Of a stretch of DNA of 64,000 nucleotides, positions 19,273 to 30,283 are shown in pieces. A program made the position numbers and the translations under genes. The notes under the pieces are model-generated. The model saw only the letters and a list, made by a program, of their open reading frames with translations. It searched no databases and was not told the DNA's origin. The stretch comes from Rickettsiales bacterium (GTDB lineage: Bacteria > Pseudomonadota > Alphaproteobacteria > UBA8366). Where the stretch lies: NCBI GenBank assembly GCA_002724555.1, contig PBOZ01000069.1, positions 1 to 64,000 on the forward strand, given 5' to 3'. How positions within the stretch are numbered: position 1 is the first letter of the stretch; every line of letters starts with the position of its first letter.

Positions 19273-20451
19273 CTAACGGCTTAACTCTCTAATTCCATTT
19301 TCAAGACCTTCGATGGTCATTGGAAACATACGATCTTCCATAAGCTCATTAACAACACGTATCGACTCATAATAATCCCATACATCTTTCGGTTGTGGAT
19401 TAAACCAAATAGCCCTGGGATAGGTCGACAATACACGCCGCATCCAATCGGCACCTGCTTCTTCATTCCAATGTTCGACACTACCACCCGGATAAACAAT
19501 TTCATATGGGCTCATCGTAGCATCGCCAACAAAAATCACTTTATAATCTTGTGGATAGGTACGTAGCACCTCCCAAAGGTCCGTTTTCTCGGTGTGACGG
19601 CGTCGATTATCTTTCCATACACTTTCATACATGCAGTTATGAAAATAAAAATATTCGAGATGCTTAAATTCCGTCCGACACGCAGAAAACATCTCCTCGC
19701 AAACACGAATATGATCATCCATGGATCCACCGACATCAAAAAACAGCAGGACCTTCACCTGATTATGCCGCTCCGGCACCAACTTTAGATCAAGGTAACC
19801 CCCATTATTGGCAGTCGATTTTATAGTATCCGGCAAATCAAGTTCAGTCGGTGCTCCTTCGCGCGCAAATTTACGAAGACGCCTAAGTGCAACCTGAATG
19901 TTTCGGATACCAATCTCGATACTGTCATCAAAATTCTTGAATTCACGCTTATCCCATACCTTTACAGCTCGACGGTTACGGGATTCACTCTGTCCAATGC
20001 GCACACCCTCCGGGTTGTAACCATAGGCTCCAAAAGGCGAAGTACCTGCAGTCCCAATCCATTTACTCCCACCTTGGTGCCGGCCTTTTTGTTCTTTAAG
20101 GCGTTCTTGCAGCGTCTCCATTAGTTTTTGCCAACCACCGATTGCTTCAATTTTCTGACGTTCTTCTTCTGTCAAATAAAGTTCGGCCATTTTACGAAGC
20201 CATTCTTCAGGTAGTTCGACTTCTTCTTCACCTTCAATGGGCTCAAGCCCCTTGAATACATGACCAAAAACACGATCAAACTTATCAATATGCCGTTCAT
20301 CTTTGACCATGGCGGAACGCGATAGATAGTAAAAGTCGTCAATCGAAAATTCGATTACCTTTGCTTCCATCGCTTCGAGCAACGTCAAATACTCACGTAG
20401 GGACGTTGGAATTCCCGCCTTCTTAACTTCAAAAAAGAAATTCACGAACAT
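19273..20451 (-). CDS. VWA (CoxE-like) domain protein
   Basis: VLLFFDVGGSMDDH MIDAS-like motif; paired with MoxR ATPase. Confidence 0.88.
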   Translation of the reverse strand: MFVNFFFEVKKAGIPTSLREYLTLLEAMEAKVIEFSIDDFYYLSRSAMVKDERHIDKFDRVFGHVFKGLEPIEGEEEVELPEEWLRKMAELYLTEEERQKIEAIGGWQKLMETLQERLKEQKGRHQGGSKWIGTAGTSPFGAYGYNPEGVRIGQSESRNRRAVKVWDKREFKNFDDSIEIGIRNIQVALRRLRKFAREGAPTELDLPDTIKSTANNGGYLDLKLVPERHNQVKVLLFFDVGGSMDDHIRVCEEMFSACRTEFKHLEYFYFHNCMYESVWKDNRRRHTEKTDLWEVLRTYPQDYKVIFVGDATMSPYEIVYPGGSVEHWNEEAGADWMRRVLSTYPRAIWFNPQPKDVWDYYESIRVVNELMEDRMFPMTIEGLENGIRELSR

Positions 20452-20473
20452 CGGATCGTAGTCCTTTCGACCG

Positions 20474-21325
20474 TCAGTTTCCGCGTTGCTCCCGACGCGC
20501 CATAAACGCTAGACGTTCAAACAACTGCACGTCTTGTTCATTTTTGAGAAGCGCACCATGCAGGGGCGGTATCAATTTGTTCGGATCATTGCTTCGAAGA
20601 ACCTCTAACGGAATTTCCTCTATCATGAGGAGCTTAATCCAATCCAACAGTTCAGATGTTGATGGACGTTTTTTCATTCCTGGCACATCACGGATATCAT
20701 AGAACAGCTTTAATGCATCACGAACCAGCGCGGCCTGGATCGATGGAAAATGAACGTCGACAATCCGCTTCATAGTTTCGTCATCTGGAAACTGGATATA
20801 ATGGAAAAAGCAACGACGCAGAAATGCGTCTGGTAATTCTTTCTCGTTATTAGAGCTAATAACAACGATCGGCCGCACCTTCGCTAGCACGGTTTCTTGA
20901 GTTTCATAAACAAAAAATTCCATGCGATCGAGTTCAAGTAGTAGATCATTTGGAAATTCAATATCCGCCTTGTCGATTTCGTCAATCAACAAAACGGGTC
21001 GTTCTTCACTAACAAATGCGTCCCAAAGCTTACCTCGCACAATGTAATTCTTAATGTCATGAACCCTGTCATCTCCTAGCTGGCTATCGCGCAGACGTTT
21101 CACCGCGTCATATTCGTAGAGGCCATGCTGGGCTTTAGTTGTCGATTTTATATGCCACTGGATCAACGGCGCATTGAGGGCTGCGGCAATTTCGTGGGCC
21201 AATACCGTTTTACCGGTCCCTGGTTCACCCTTAACAAGCAATGGCCGTTCGAGATTTATTGAAGCATTTACCGCAACCATCAAATCGTCGGTCGCGACAT
21301 AGCTTTCGGTGCCTTCAAATCGCAT
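20474..21325 (-). CDS. MoxR-family AAA ATPase
   Basis: Walker A VKGEPGTGKTVLA, Walker B PVLLIDEIDKADIEFPNDLL. Confidence 0.93.
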   Translation of the reverse strand: MRFEGTESYVATDDLMVAVNASINLERPLLVKGEPGTGKTVLAHEIAAALNAPLIQWHIKSTTKAQHGLYEYDAVKRLRDSQLGDDRVHDIKNYIVRGKLWDAFVSEERPVLLIDEIDKADIEFPNDLLLELDRMEFFVYETQETVLAKVRPIVVISSNNEKELPDAFLRRCFFHYIQFPDDETMKRIVDVHFPSIQAALVRDALKLFYDIRDVPGMKKRPSTSELLDWIKLLMIEEIPLEVLRSNDPNKLIPPLHGALLKNEQDVQLFERLAFMARREQRGN

Positions 21326-21407
21326 CGTCAGTATGTTTCCTATTTTACCATGAAGTTTAGAGTGAACCTAGAGCGCTGCGCTCGGACTATCAAGGGCAGG
21401 ACAACGG

Positions 21408-24071
21408 TCAGCGCATTGCTGCGATGGCCTGTTCGATTGCCTTAATCGCCGCTTCGGCGGCAGCACCGTCAGGACCGCCAGCCTGCGCCATATCCGGACG
21501 ACCACCTCCCCCCTTCCCGCCAACAGACGCCGACCCAACGCGAACCAAGTCCACAGCATTTAACCGATCGGTTAGGTCTTCCGTGACACCAACAACTAGC
21601 GACGCCTTACCATCAATAACGGAAACAACCGCGACGACACCGGAACCAACTTGCCCTTTGATGGCATCAACCAACGGCTTCAATTCTTTCGCGGGCACAT
21701 CAATCAGCACGCGCGTCGCAACGGATACACCATTTAAATCCAACAATTCCGGGGCAACACTCCCGCCACCAACTTCCCCCAATTTGCGGCGAAGGGTGCT
21801 CATCTCACGCTCCATTTCACGACGCTCTTGCAGAAGCGCCGTAACACGTGCCGGTATCTCTGAAGGAGCCGTATTCAAAGCCTTAGCAGCCGCGTCTACA
21901 ATTGCGTCCCGTGCTTCGACCTGCCGTACCGCCGCCTCCCCGGTAACTGCCTCAACCCGGCGAACACCCGATGCAACAGCAGATTCGGAAATTATCTTAA
22001 AGAAACCTATGTCGCCGGTCTGGCTTACATGGGTGCCACCGCAAAGCTCCATGGAATAAGGGATATCAGGTTTTAACGATTTTCCTCCCTTCCCCATTGA
22101 TACAACTCTGACCTCCTCACCATACTTCTCGCCAAACAATGCTACCGCCCCAGCCTTCTGGGCGTCATCCGGCGTCATCTGCAGCGTAACTACTGGCGCA
22201 TTTTCACGCACACGGCTGTTAACGTCCGACTCAATCCGAGACATCTCATCGACGGACACGGGCTTTGGGTTGCTAAAATCAAAACGGAGATAATCCGGCG
22301 CGACCAAAGAGCCCTTCTGAGCGACATGCTCTCCAAGATGTTGCCGCAGCGCTGCGTGTAATAGGTGTGTCACGGAATGGTTCGCCCGAAGCTTTCTCCT
22401 CCTGTCGCAATCGACCCGCATCTCCACCGAGGCACCAATTGATAGGGCGGCTCCCCTAAGCGTGCCTATATGGACGTGCAAATCCTCCAATCGTTTGACT
22501 GTATCTTCAACAATAAATTCGGCCCCTTCTACAGAAGATAAAATGCCTTGATCTCCCATTTGCCCTCCTGATTCAGCATAAAACGGCGTCTGATTTACAA
22601 TCAGCATAGCCTTCATACCTGTCTCAAGAGTTTCTCTGCATTTTCCGTCAACTACGATTGCCACCAGGATCCCTTCTGCGCTTTCTGTATCGTAACCGAG
22701 GAATTCTGAACTTCCCGTTTCCTCTCGAATGTCAAACCATACTTCGTCAGTCGCCGCCTCACCGGAACCCGCCCAGGCTTTACGCGCAGCCTCGCGTTGG
22801 CGCTGCATAGCATTATCGAAACCCACTTCGTCCACAGTCCGACCTTGGCCGCGCAAAATATCTTGTGTTAAATCAAGTGGAAATCCGAAAGTATCATATA
22901 AACGAAAGGCAACGTCTCCGGCCAAGGTCCCGCCGTCGCCAAGTTTTTGCGTTTCCTGTTCGAGTAATCGCAAACCGCGCCCGAGCATTTCCTTGAATCG
23001 GGTCTCTTCGAGTTTGAAGGTCTCTTCGATCAACGCCTTAGCCCGCACCAATTCGGGAAATGCCTGGCCCATTTCATTCACTAGTGCCGGTACCAACTGC
23101 CACAAAAGAGGTTCTTCGCACCCCAAGAGATGCGCATGACGCATCCCGCGGCGCATGATACGACGGAGGACATATCCACGCCCTTCGTTCGAAGGCAAAA
23201 CGCCATCTGCCACCAGAAAACTACAGGCCCTCAAATGGTCGGCAATGACACGATGCGATATTGCACACTCCCCATCTGGATCAGAATTTGAAGCTTCCGC
23301 CGACGCTTTAATAAGTGCTCGGATAAGGTCCGTTTCATAGTTGTCGTGCTTACCCTGTAACAATGCTGAAACGCGCTCTAAACCCATCCCCGTGTCAATT
23401 GACGGTTTTGGAAGGTTTGTACGCTCCTGGGCAGAAACTTGCTCATACTGCATAAAAACCAGATTCCAAATCTCAATGAATCGGTCACCGTCTTCATCTG
23501 GGCTACCGGGTGGACCGCCTGAAACGGAAGGTCCATGATCATAAAAGATTTCAGAACACGGCCCACAAGGTCCAGTATCGCCCATCGCCCAAAAATTATC
23601 AGATGTCGGTATACGTATGATCCTATCATCTGTCAGCCCGGCAATCTTGCGCCAAAGATCCGCCGCATCTTCATCCTCTGAATAGACCGTCACCAATAAC
23701 CTAGCAGGGTCGAGATCATATTCCTTTGTTACCAAGTTCCACGCTAATTCGATCGCGACATCCTTGAAATAATCGCCAAAAGAAAAATTCCCAAGCATTT
23801 CAAAAAACGTATGATGCCGCGCCGTGTAACCAACATTTTCGAGATCATTGTGCTTGCCACCCGCTCGTACACATTTCTGCGAGGTAGTAGCACGATCATA
23901 TGGCCGCTGCTCAGCGCCTACAAAGACGTTCTTAAATTGGACCATGCCTGCGTTCGTAAACAAAAGCGTTGGATCGTTACGCGGCACCAATGGCGACGAT
24001 GAGACAATCTCGTGGCCGTGTTTCCCAAAGTAATTCAGGAACCCACTTCGAATTTCGCTTGTGCTAGTCAT
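21408..24071 (-). CDS. alaS: alanyl-tRNA synthetase (start trimmed to MTSTSEIR)
   Basis: [46 protein letters not shown]. Confidence 0.98.
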   Translation of the reverse strand: MTSTSEIRSGFLNYFGKHGHEIVSSSPLVPRNDPTLLFTNAGMVQFKNVFVGAEQRPYDRATTSQKCVRAGGKHNDLENVGYTARHHTFFEMLGNFSFGDYFKDVAIELAWNLVTKEYDLDPARLLVTVYSEDEDAADLWRKIAGLTDDRIIRIPTSDNFWAMGDTGPCGPCSEIFYDHGPSVSGGPPGSPDEDGDRFIEIWNLVFMQYEQVSAQERTNLPKPSIDTGMGLERVSALLQGKHDNYETDLIRALIKASAEASNSDPDGECAISHRVIADHLRACSFLVADGVLPSNEGRGYVLRRIMRRGMRHAHLLGCEEPLLWQLVPALVNEMGQAFPELVRAKALIEETFKLEETRFKEMLGRGLRLLEQETQKLGDGGTLAGDVAFRLYDTFGFPLDLTQDILRGQGRTVDEVGFDNAMQRQREAARKAWAGSGEAATDEVWFDIREETGSSEFLGYDTESAEGILVAIVVDGKCRETLETGMKAMLIVNQTPFYAESGGQMGDQGILSSVEGAEFIVEDTVKRLEDLHVHIGTLRGAALSIGASVEMRVDCDRRRKLRANHSVTHLLHAALRQHLGEHVAQKGSLVAPDYLRFDFSNPKPVSVDEMSRIESDVNSRVRENAPVVTLQMTPDDAQKAGAVALFGEKYGEEVRVVSMGKGGKSLKPDIPYSMELCGGTHVSQTGDIGFFKIISESAVASGVRRVEAVTGEAAVRQVEARDAIVDAAAKALNTAPSEIPARVTALLQERREMEREMSTLRRKLGEVGGGSVAPELLDLNGVSVATRVLIDVPAKELKPLVDAIKGQVGSGVVAVVSVIDGKASLVVGVTEDLTDRLNAVDLVRVGSASVGGKGGGGRPDMAQAGGPDGAAAEAAIKAIEQAIAAMR

Positions 24072-24182
24072 CAAAATCGTCTCTGCAATAAATAGACGCT
24101 TTAAAGTACGCCCGCGTTCTACCTCGCCGCCAATTTTAAGTCTAGACAATGGCTAGCATCATTCCATTCAAATTTATTTAAA

Positions 24183-24216
24183 TAAAATAAAAAAAACGGC
24201 GCCATAAAGGCGCCGT
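24183..24216 (-). terminator. recA Rho-independent terminator
   Basis: On minus strand: ACGGCGCC-TTTAT-GGCGCCGT then T-rich run. Confidence 0.9.
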
Positions 24217-24241
24217 CATAAGGTAAGTATCCTGTAAGCAT

Positions 24242-25354
24242 TTAGTCGGCATTACCTTCAACCGAGGCAGTCTCTGTAGATGACTCTTCATCGCTTTGCT
24301 CGTTTTGGGCACCCTCCAGCATCTGATCTGAAATCAAACCGGCATTCTCACGAATCTTGCGTTCGATCTGTTCAGCAACTTCCAAGTTCTCTTTAAGAAA
24401 TATCTTGGCATTTTGCCGACCTTGCCCAATTCGCTGCCCATCATAGGAAAACCAAGAACCGGATTTTTCAACGATACCCGCGGAAACACCCAAATCAAGC
24501 AATTCGCCCATTTTCGATATTCCCTCACCGTACATAATATCGAATTCAATCATTTTGAACGGTGGCGCCATCTTATTTTTAACGACTTTGACCCGTGTCT
24601 GATTACCTACCACATCATCACGATCCTTGATCGCTCCAATCCGCCGAATATCTAAGCGAACACTTGAATAAAACTTCAACGCGTTTCCGCCGGTTGTGGT
24701 TTCCGGGCTGCCAAACATAACACCAATTTTCATCCGAATTTGATTTATAAATACCACCATGCAACGAGAACGGTTAATTGAGCCTGTTAGCTTTCTCAAA
24801 GCTTGGCTCATCAGGCGTGCCTGCAGTCCGACGTGCGTGTCGCCCATCTCACCTTCCAATTCAGCGCGAGGGACCAGTGCGGCAACAGAATCAACTACAA
24901 GAACATCAACCGCACCCGAACGAACCAAGGTATCCGAAATTTCTAAGGCCTGCTCGCCCGCATCCGGCTGCGAGATCAATAGGTCATCAATATTTACCCC
25001 TAATTTTTTTGCATAGCCCGGATCAAGTGCGTGTTCAGCATCAACAAAAGCACAAGTTCCGCCGGTTTTCTGGGCTTCCGCAATAACATGCAATGCCAAG
25101 GTGGTTTTGCCTGAACTTTCTGGCCCATAAATTTCAATAATGCGGCCACGTGGCAACCCACCGATCCCTAAACCAATATCCAGACCCAGAGAGCCTGTTG
25201 ATACAGCCTCGATATCAACTGCCTGTTCTCGCTGGCCGAGTTTCATAATCGACCCTTTGCCGAAAGAACGCTCTATTTGACCCAGGGCCGCTTCAAGGGC
25301 TTTCTCTTTATCCATGACGTCCTTTTCGACAATTTGGAGTGAGCTGACCGACAT
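24242..25354 (-). CDS. recA: recombinase RecA (start trimmed to MSVSSLQIV)
   Basis: [56 protein letters not shown]. Confidence 0.99.
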   Translation of the reverse strand: MSVSSLQIVEKDVMDKEKALEAALGQIERSFGKGSIMKLGQREQAVDIEAVSTGSLGLDIGLGIGGLPRGRIIEIYGPESSGKTTLALHVIAEAQKTGGTCAFVDAEHALDPGYAKKLGVNIDDLLISQPDAGEQALEISDTLVRSGAVDVLVVDSVAALVPRAELEGEMGDTHVGLQARLMSQALRKLTGSINRSRCMVVFINQIRMKIGVMFGSPETTTGGNALKFYSSVRLDIRRIGAIKDRDDVVGNQTRVKVVKNKMAPPFKMIEFDIMYGEGISKMGELLDLGVSAGIVEKSGSWFSYDGQRIGQGRQNAKIFLKENLEVAEQIERKIRENAGLISDQMLEGAQNEQSDEESSTETASVEGNAD

Positions 25355-25450
25355 ACTGCTTTCCTCTTTCCTTTTGCTCAAGGCTCCCCTTGGAACCTCA
25401 ATTACAACTAACAAGACAATCATTTGTACGCATTTTGTTCCTATGTGCAA

Positions 25451-25465
25451 GTTCTATTTTTGTTC
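25451..25465. promoter_or_regulatory. LexA SOS box, alphaproteobacterial type (GTTC-N7-GTTC)
   Basis: gttc-tattttt-gttc about 97 bp upstream of the recA ATG. Confidence 0.85.
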
Positions 25466-26111
25466 TCTTATTATAATTTTAAAATCAATGCATTAAGGAA
25501 ACAAAGCCGATTTATACTAACGCTATGCCGAAAATGGATTTCAAGGTGGCACCAAATACCTCAGATTACTCAGTTTGGTGGAGAAAATTCGAAAAGTTTA
25601 TCGATTCGACGTATTACGCGTCCGATTCTTATAAATGATTTATACCTTTAAAAACCTGAAATCTGGCCCCTTAATTAGTTCCGCCATCAAAAGGAATATT
25701 TTTTGAAAAGTTGACCGAAACCTTAATCACCAAAAAATTTTACCAGCAAGCTCGCCACTTTTGACTTAAATAAATTAGTAGTTCTGATTTTTGAATACCA
25801 ACGCGCCAAACAAGCTTATTCGCTATTCATCCTTAATTCTCCCAACACTACCTTCTTCTCTAATCTAGCCAAACATTCCATCATCAATGCCCGGATCAAA
25901 GAGAAGTTATTTCCAAGGTCTGCTTTTTATTCACGAATTGTTGCCGGCTTTTGTATCGAAGCACTCCAAAATAGTTCTCGATAGCATTGAAGGCGCAAAT
26001 TACAAAATACCGATTTAAGATTCGGCCATTGATGGCTGGCTTGGAGAATTTTTAAAATCAAAACACGGCTCAATAATTTTGAGTACATAAGGTGATTAAA
26101 AATTTAGCTCC

Positions 26112-27221
26112 TTATTCGGCGGCGGCTGCGGGCTGCTGTAATTCCTCAGCTGGCATCATGCGTCCCTTCAAGTTCCAGACATAACTAATTATTTCAGCAA
26201 CAGCCTTGTAATGTTCTTCCGGAACTTCCTCGTCAATATCAACGCCAAAATAGAGCGCCTGCGCTAACGGCTTATTTTCGATAATTGTAATATCGTTCTC
26301 CTCTGCAATTTCACGAATTTTAAACGCGATCAAATCTTGCCCTTTAGCAACAACAACCGGGGCACTCATTTCTTCCGGATTATATTTCATCGCCACAGCA
26401 AAATGAGTCGGGTTTGTTATAACCACATCAGCTTCGGGCACGGCCTGAATCATACGCCGCTGCGCGCGTTCAAGCCTTACTTTACGCAAGCGCTGCTTGG
26501 CAGTTGGATCACCTTCCGTTGTTTTGTGCTCATCTTTTACTTCTTGCTTTGTCATTCGCAGAGAACGCGTATGTTCCCAACGTTGATACAGAAGATCGAT
26601 TATCGCGATTACAGCGAGAACCGCTAAAACACCTGTGAACAAGATGAAGACCAGCTCATGTAGCTGTCCAGGCAAAGTTACAACATCGTAGGTCGGCAAC
26701 GCATCAATCCGCTTGAATGTTGGAATCAACGGTATCGCAGCTACCGTCCCGACAATTGCAATTTTAAATATCCCTTTAAGAAACTCTATAACCTGCCGTC
26801 CTGAAAAAATTCTCTTTACACCAGTCTTGATACTGAATTTTTCCAATTTGGGCTCGATAGCTTTTGGCGAAAAATTAACACCATTTTGAAGAACACCCGA
26901 CCCAATAGAAACAACCAAAAACAATATGAAAGGGACCGATAATATTCGGAGGAAGTCCATTAAAACTTTGGAGATAACTTCATGCATATTGCCTTGGTCA
27001 AACGAGATATCATGCGGCTGTTCAACAAATTTAATCAGCATAATTCTGAAGTCGTTTGCTATATCGGGTAAAAACATCACCAGCATAATCGCGCCTGCCA
27101 TCAAAATCATCCAAGTATTGACTTCACGGCTAACGGCTACCGATCCCCGTTCTTTCGCGTCCGCTAATTTTTTAACGGTCGGCTCCTCGGTTTTTGATGA
27201 CTTGTCTGCGTCTTCGGACAT
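26112..27221 (-). CDS. flhB: flagellar biosynthesis protein FlhB
   Basis: Four-TM N-terminus and NPTH autocleavage motif (VVITNPTHFAVAMKY). Confidence 0.97.
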   Translation of the reverse strand: MSEDADKSSKTEEPTVKKLADAKERGSVAVSREVNTWMILMAGAIMLVMFLPDIANDFRIMLIKFVEQPHDISFDQGNMHEVISKVLMDFLRILSVPFILFLVVSIGSGVLQNGVNFSPKAIEPKLEKFSIKTGVKRIFSGRQVIEFLKGIFKIAIVGTVAAIPLIPTFKRIDALPTYDVVTLPGQLHELVFILFTGVLAVLAVIAIIDLLYQRWEHTRSLRMTKQEVKDEHKTTEGDPTAKQRLRKVRLERAQRRMIQAVPEADVVITNPTHFAVAMKYNPEEMSAPVVVAKGQDLIAFKIREIAEENDITIIENKPLAQALYFGVDIDEEVPEEHYKAVAEIISYVWNLKGRMMPAEELQQPAAAAE

Positions 27222-27226
27222 TCGCC

Positions 27227-27991
27227 CTATCCCGGCACGAAAAGGAAATTAAGGGAAGCCTCCAAACGGTCTACAAACAAAAGTAATATGGCTGGTATGA
27301 CTAATGACATGATCACCAATGATATCATAATTTGCAGCGGCAAGGCGACAAAGAAAACCGGCATTTGAGGCTGGAGACGAGCAAGTAGCCCCATGCCAGT
27401 ATAGAACACGATGGCAAATACGATGAACGGTGCAGCAAATTGAATTGCCATTGCGAAGCTGTTGGCTATCAACCTGGCAAAAGAATCAGCTGTATCGCCG
27501 AAAGCAGGAATTTCGCCAGGAACAAAGAGTGTATAGCTATCGGCAATCGCGAAGAACATTAGGTGATGCGTATCTGTCGCATAAACCAATAAAACGCCGC
27601 CTAAAGTAAAAATTACTGCAGGAAGCGTACCTTGCTCAGCCAGCAATGGGTTGAATACCTGTGCTGCTGAAAGCCCGCTCAAAAACGATATGATTGTCCC
27701 ACCCCACGAAAGTGCAGTAACGAGGAACCGCACCATCATTCCGATAACAAGACCATAAAAGATTTCGCCTGAAATCAATATCAATAAATCACTAGTCTTT
27801 TCAGGTATTTCTGGCAGTCGATCAAGCAGAACTGGCGTTATGACAACGGTAAATGCGAGCGCGAACAGCAACCTAATTCGCGTGGAGATATACTGTTCAC
27901 CAACCCCTGGGAGCACCAATAAAGCCCCGCCCAATCGGCTGAATACGAAAAGGTACGCGAATACTTCGGCCGCGATGGGTTGATAAAACAT
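27227..27991 (-). CDS. fliR: flagellar biosynthetic protein FliR
   Basis: Membrane protein with FliR-like sequence; between fliQ and flhB. Confidence 0.95.
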   Translation of the reverse strand: MFYQPIAAEVFAYLFVFSRLGGALLVLPGVGEQYISTRIRLLFALAFTVVITPVLLDRLPEIPEKTSDLLILISGEIFYGLVIGMMVRFLVTALSWGGTIISFLSGLSAAQVFNPLLAEQGTLPAVIFTLGGVLLVYATDTHHLMFFAIADSYTLFVPGEIPAFGDTADSFARLIANSFAMAIQFAAPFIVFAIVFYTGMGLLARLQPQMPVFFVALPLQIMISLVIMSLVIPAILLLFVDRLEASLNFLFVPG

Positions 27992-28001
27992 TTAATTTTC
28001 G

Positions 28002-28274
28002 TCAGCCGGCACCAAGTCCGATAATCTTATCGGCCACACCCTCCATAAACAAACGCATCGTCTCCATCATGAATGGCAGAAAGATCACCAACGACAAGAA
28101 AACCAAAAGGATCTTTGGAACGAATGTCAATGTCATTTCTTGAATAGATGTAAGCGCTTGAAAAAGCGATATTATGAGGCCGACAACCAAACCCACTAAC
28201 ATGATTGGCGCAGTCACAATAATTAACGTCCAAATCGCTTCGCGCATAAAATCAAGCGCTTGGGCTTCATTCAT
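28002..28274 (-). CDS. fliQ: flagellar biosynthetic protein FliQ
   Basis: Two-TM, 90 aa; GLVVGLIISLFQALTSIQEMTLTFVPKI. Confidence 0.97.
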   Translation of the reverse strand: MNEAQALDFMREAIWTLIIVTAPIMLVGLVVGLIISLFQALTSIQEMTLTFVPKILLVFLSLVIFLPFMMETMRLFMEGVADKIIGLGAG

Positions 28275-28282
28275 AACTTGGC

Positions 28283-28597
28283 CTAAATTGGCATTCGCAA
28301 AATTTCTTGATAGGCGGCAACAACGCGGTCTCTAACCGTCACCACGGTTTGAAGGGTTACTTCGGCATTAGATACCGCCGTCACGACATCGGTCAAGTCA
28401 GCTTCACCAGCAACCGCAGATGCGGTGGCCAACTCCGCGGCCTTTCCAGCTTCCACAGATTTTTGCGCGACTTCCTTCACAAGATCCACAAAGCTACTCT
28501 TTGATGTCGGTGTTGATCTCGCATCCAGACCGGCATTTCCGCCAAGCTGAGCTGCCTTGTTGAAGGCTTGAGCGGCATCAACCGGATTAATAGCCAT
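28283..28597 (-). CDS. fliE: flagellar hook-basal body protein FliE
   Basis: NAEVTLQTVVTVRDRVVAAYQEILRMPI C-terminus. Confidence 0.95.
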   Translation of the reverse strand: MAINPVDAAQAFNKAAQLGGNAGLDARSTPTSKSSFVDLVKEVAQKSVEAGKAAELATASAVAGEADLTDVVTAVSNAEVTLQTVVTVRDRVVAAYQEILRMPI

Positions 28598-28620
28598 GCA
28601 TCTGTTCCTCGTTTGGTTCT

Positions 28621-29034
28621 CTAGCGCAACAATCCGATGGTTTTAGACATCATATTTTTTGAGGCTTCAATCATATTCAAATTTGCTTCGTAACTTCGTT
28701 GCGCTTCTCTCATATCCATCATCTCGACGAGAGCATTTACGTTAGGCATTTCGACAAATCCCTCTTTATTCGCCGACGGATGGTTAGGGTCGTACTTGAG
28801 TCTGAAGTCAGACTTATCTTCCTTCAGATTCTTAATCTCAACAAGACGCGCTCCCAACTCTTTATCAAGTACGTTCGCGAATGTGATTATCTTGCGACGA
28901 TACGGATCGCCGCCAGTCTTATCTGCAGTCGACGAAGCATTTGCTATATTTTGCGCAACAATCTTCAGGCGCGTACCTTGGGCCTTCATTCCTGAGGCTG
29001 ATATTGCTAGTGCACTAGCGAGATCATTTGGCAT
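28621..29034 (-). CDS. flgC: flagellar basal-body rod protein FlgC
   Basis: ASGMKAQGTRLKIVAQNIANASST; VEMMDMREAQRSYEANLNMIEASKNM. Confidence 0.97.
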   Translation of the reverse strand: MPNDLASALAISASGMKAQGTRLKIVAQNIANASSTADKTGGDPYRRKIITFANVLDKELGARLVEIKNLKEDKSDFRLKYDPNHPSANKEGFVEMPNVNALVEMMDMREAQRSYEANLNMIEASKNMMSKTIGLLR

Positions 29035-29048
29035 ATCAAATCCTCCAA

Positions 29049-29462
29049 CTAACCCTTACCGCCACCTAAAGCAATTTTAAACATTGAAACATGCTTTCGG
29101 TACAAATTGGTCATAAGTTCAAAGTCGGCATTTGTTTCTGCCGTTTTGATCATTTGCTGCTCCAAAATAACAGCGTTTCCAGACGGTGCCGTCTCGTACC
29201 CTTTGCTATGCTCAGTATCAAATTTAAGGCGTTCATTACCCAGCGACATATGAGACTTATGCGTACGATACAGGGCAACACTGCGGGTATTGCGTTTCAC
29301 AAGTTTTCGGAAATCAACTTCCTTCATGTCCTGGGGCTTGTATTTAGGCGTATCGGAGTTCGCTATGTTTTGCGAGAGAACACGCTGCCGTTCCGTCAAC
29401 CAGCTCATTTTGCCAGTCGTCATACGGAATACGGCTACTTTGCTCAAATCCATTTTTTCCAT
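29049..29462 (-). CDS. flgB: flagellar basal-body rod protein FlgB
   Basis: WLTERQRVLSQNIANSDTPKYKPQD. Confidence 0.96.
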   Translation of the reverse strand: MEKMDLSKVAVFRMTTGKMSWLTERQRVLSQNIANSDTPKYKPQDMKEVDFRKLVKRNTRSVALYRTHKSHMSLGNERLKFDTEHSKGYETAPSGNAVILEQQMIKTAETNADFELMTNLYRKHVSMFKIALGGGKG

Positions 29463-29506
29463 CCTCCGGCCTTAAAGACCGTCCTCATCCATCCGCCATA
29501 ATTTAA

Positions 29507-29522
29507 TGCACATTACATGCCA
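29507..29522 (-). promoter_or_regulatory. sigma54 -24/-12 promoter upstream of flgB operon
   Basis: Minus-strand TGGCATGTAATGTGCA; GG and GC elements 12 nt apart. Confidence 0.7.
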
Positions 29523-29813
29523 TTATTTCCCAGGGTTTTGATTAAGTGTAATATAAGATATTAGACAAATTATGAAAGTGATAGCAAATATTTTTAAATA
29601 CGCCTAATATAAAAATAATTGATTATAAAATAAAAAACACCTAAAATCTCATTTAATGGAATAAATAACCTAACTTTTCATGATCGTATCAAAATATCAT
29701 TCAATATGTGCTGTTCTATTATTTAATTATGGAAAATTGTACGGCGTAGATTTTTCTTGTGTTAGACTAAGTCTTCAAAAAGGAATTAGAGGTAACAATA
29801 ACTCATTGTAATA

Positions 29814-29951
29814 ATGTTTTATTCCAATCAATTTAGCACCGAGAACATCTTGAAAACCGCTCGAGCTTTTAATGTTCTGCGGGATCCTCTAGCCATTGCC
29901 AGTTCGCAATCAAACCTATCGAAAGTCAATTTTATTGGAAAGATATCTTGA
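29814..29951 (+). CDS. 45-aa candidate small ORF upstream of the FlhB-like gene
   Basis: ATG..TGA MFYSNQFSTENILKTARAFNVLRDPLAIASSQSNLSKVNFIGKIS; stop overlaps next start (TTGA). Confidence 0.4.
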   Translation: MFYSNQFSTENILKTARAFNVLRDPLAIASSQSNLSKVNFIGKIS

Positions 29952-30283
29952 AGAAGATTTCCCGCTCCCAGACCACTAAGCAAAAAAAACACGGCAAGCC
30001 GGAAAATTCTGCCATCGCCGTTGCGATAGAGCATCGTCCAACAGTGTCTGCTTCTCTGCCGAAGATTGTCGCTTCGGGAAAAGGTAATATTGCTGAGAGA
30101 ATTTTAGACATTGCGTTTGCCGAAGGTGTCCGGGTTCGCAAGGATGCCGATTTAGCTGAGATGCTCGCCGCAGCCGACATAGAAACGGAAATTCCTGTAG
30201 AAGCGTTCATCGCGGTAGCCGAAATCTTAAGGTATGTGTACGCCGCGAACGATTTAACAACGCAAGAGGTCAGCAAATCATGA
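29948..30283 (+). CDS. FlhB-like (EscU/YscU/HrcU C-terminal domain) protein
   Basis: IVASGKGNIAERILDIAFAEGVRVRKDADLAEMLAAADIETEIPVEAFIAVAEILRYVY resembles FlhB C-terminus, no TM and no NPTH. Confidence 0.85.
   Translation: MKKISRSQTTKQKKHGKPENSAIAVAIEHRPTVSASLPKIVASGKGNIAERILDIAFAEGVRVRKDADLAEMLAAADIETEIPVEAFIAVAEILRYVYAANDLTTQEVSKS

Noticed and set aside
19273-20451. Altered MIDAS (DVGGS rather than DxSxS) in the VWA protein
   Set aside because: I believe this is typical of the CoxE-like/MoxR-linked family, so not a novelty.
21424-22059. 211-aa + ORF antisense to alaS
   Set aside because: Shadow ORF rich in Ser/Pro/Ala; alaS on the minus strand is unambiguous.
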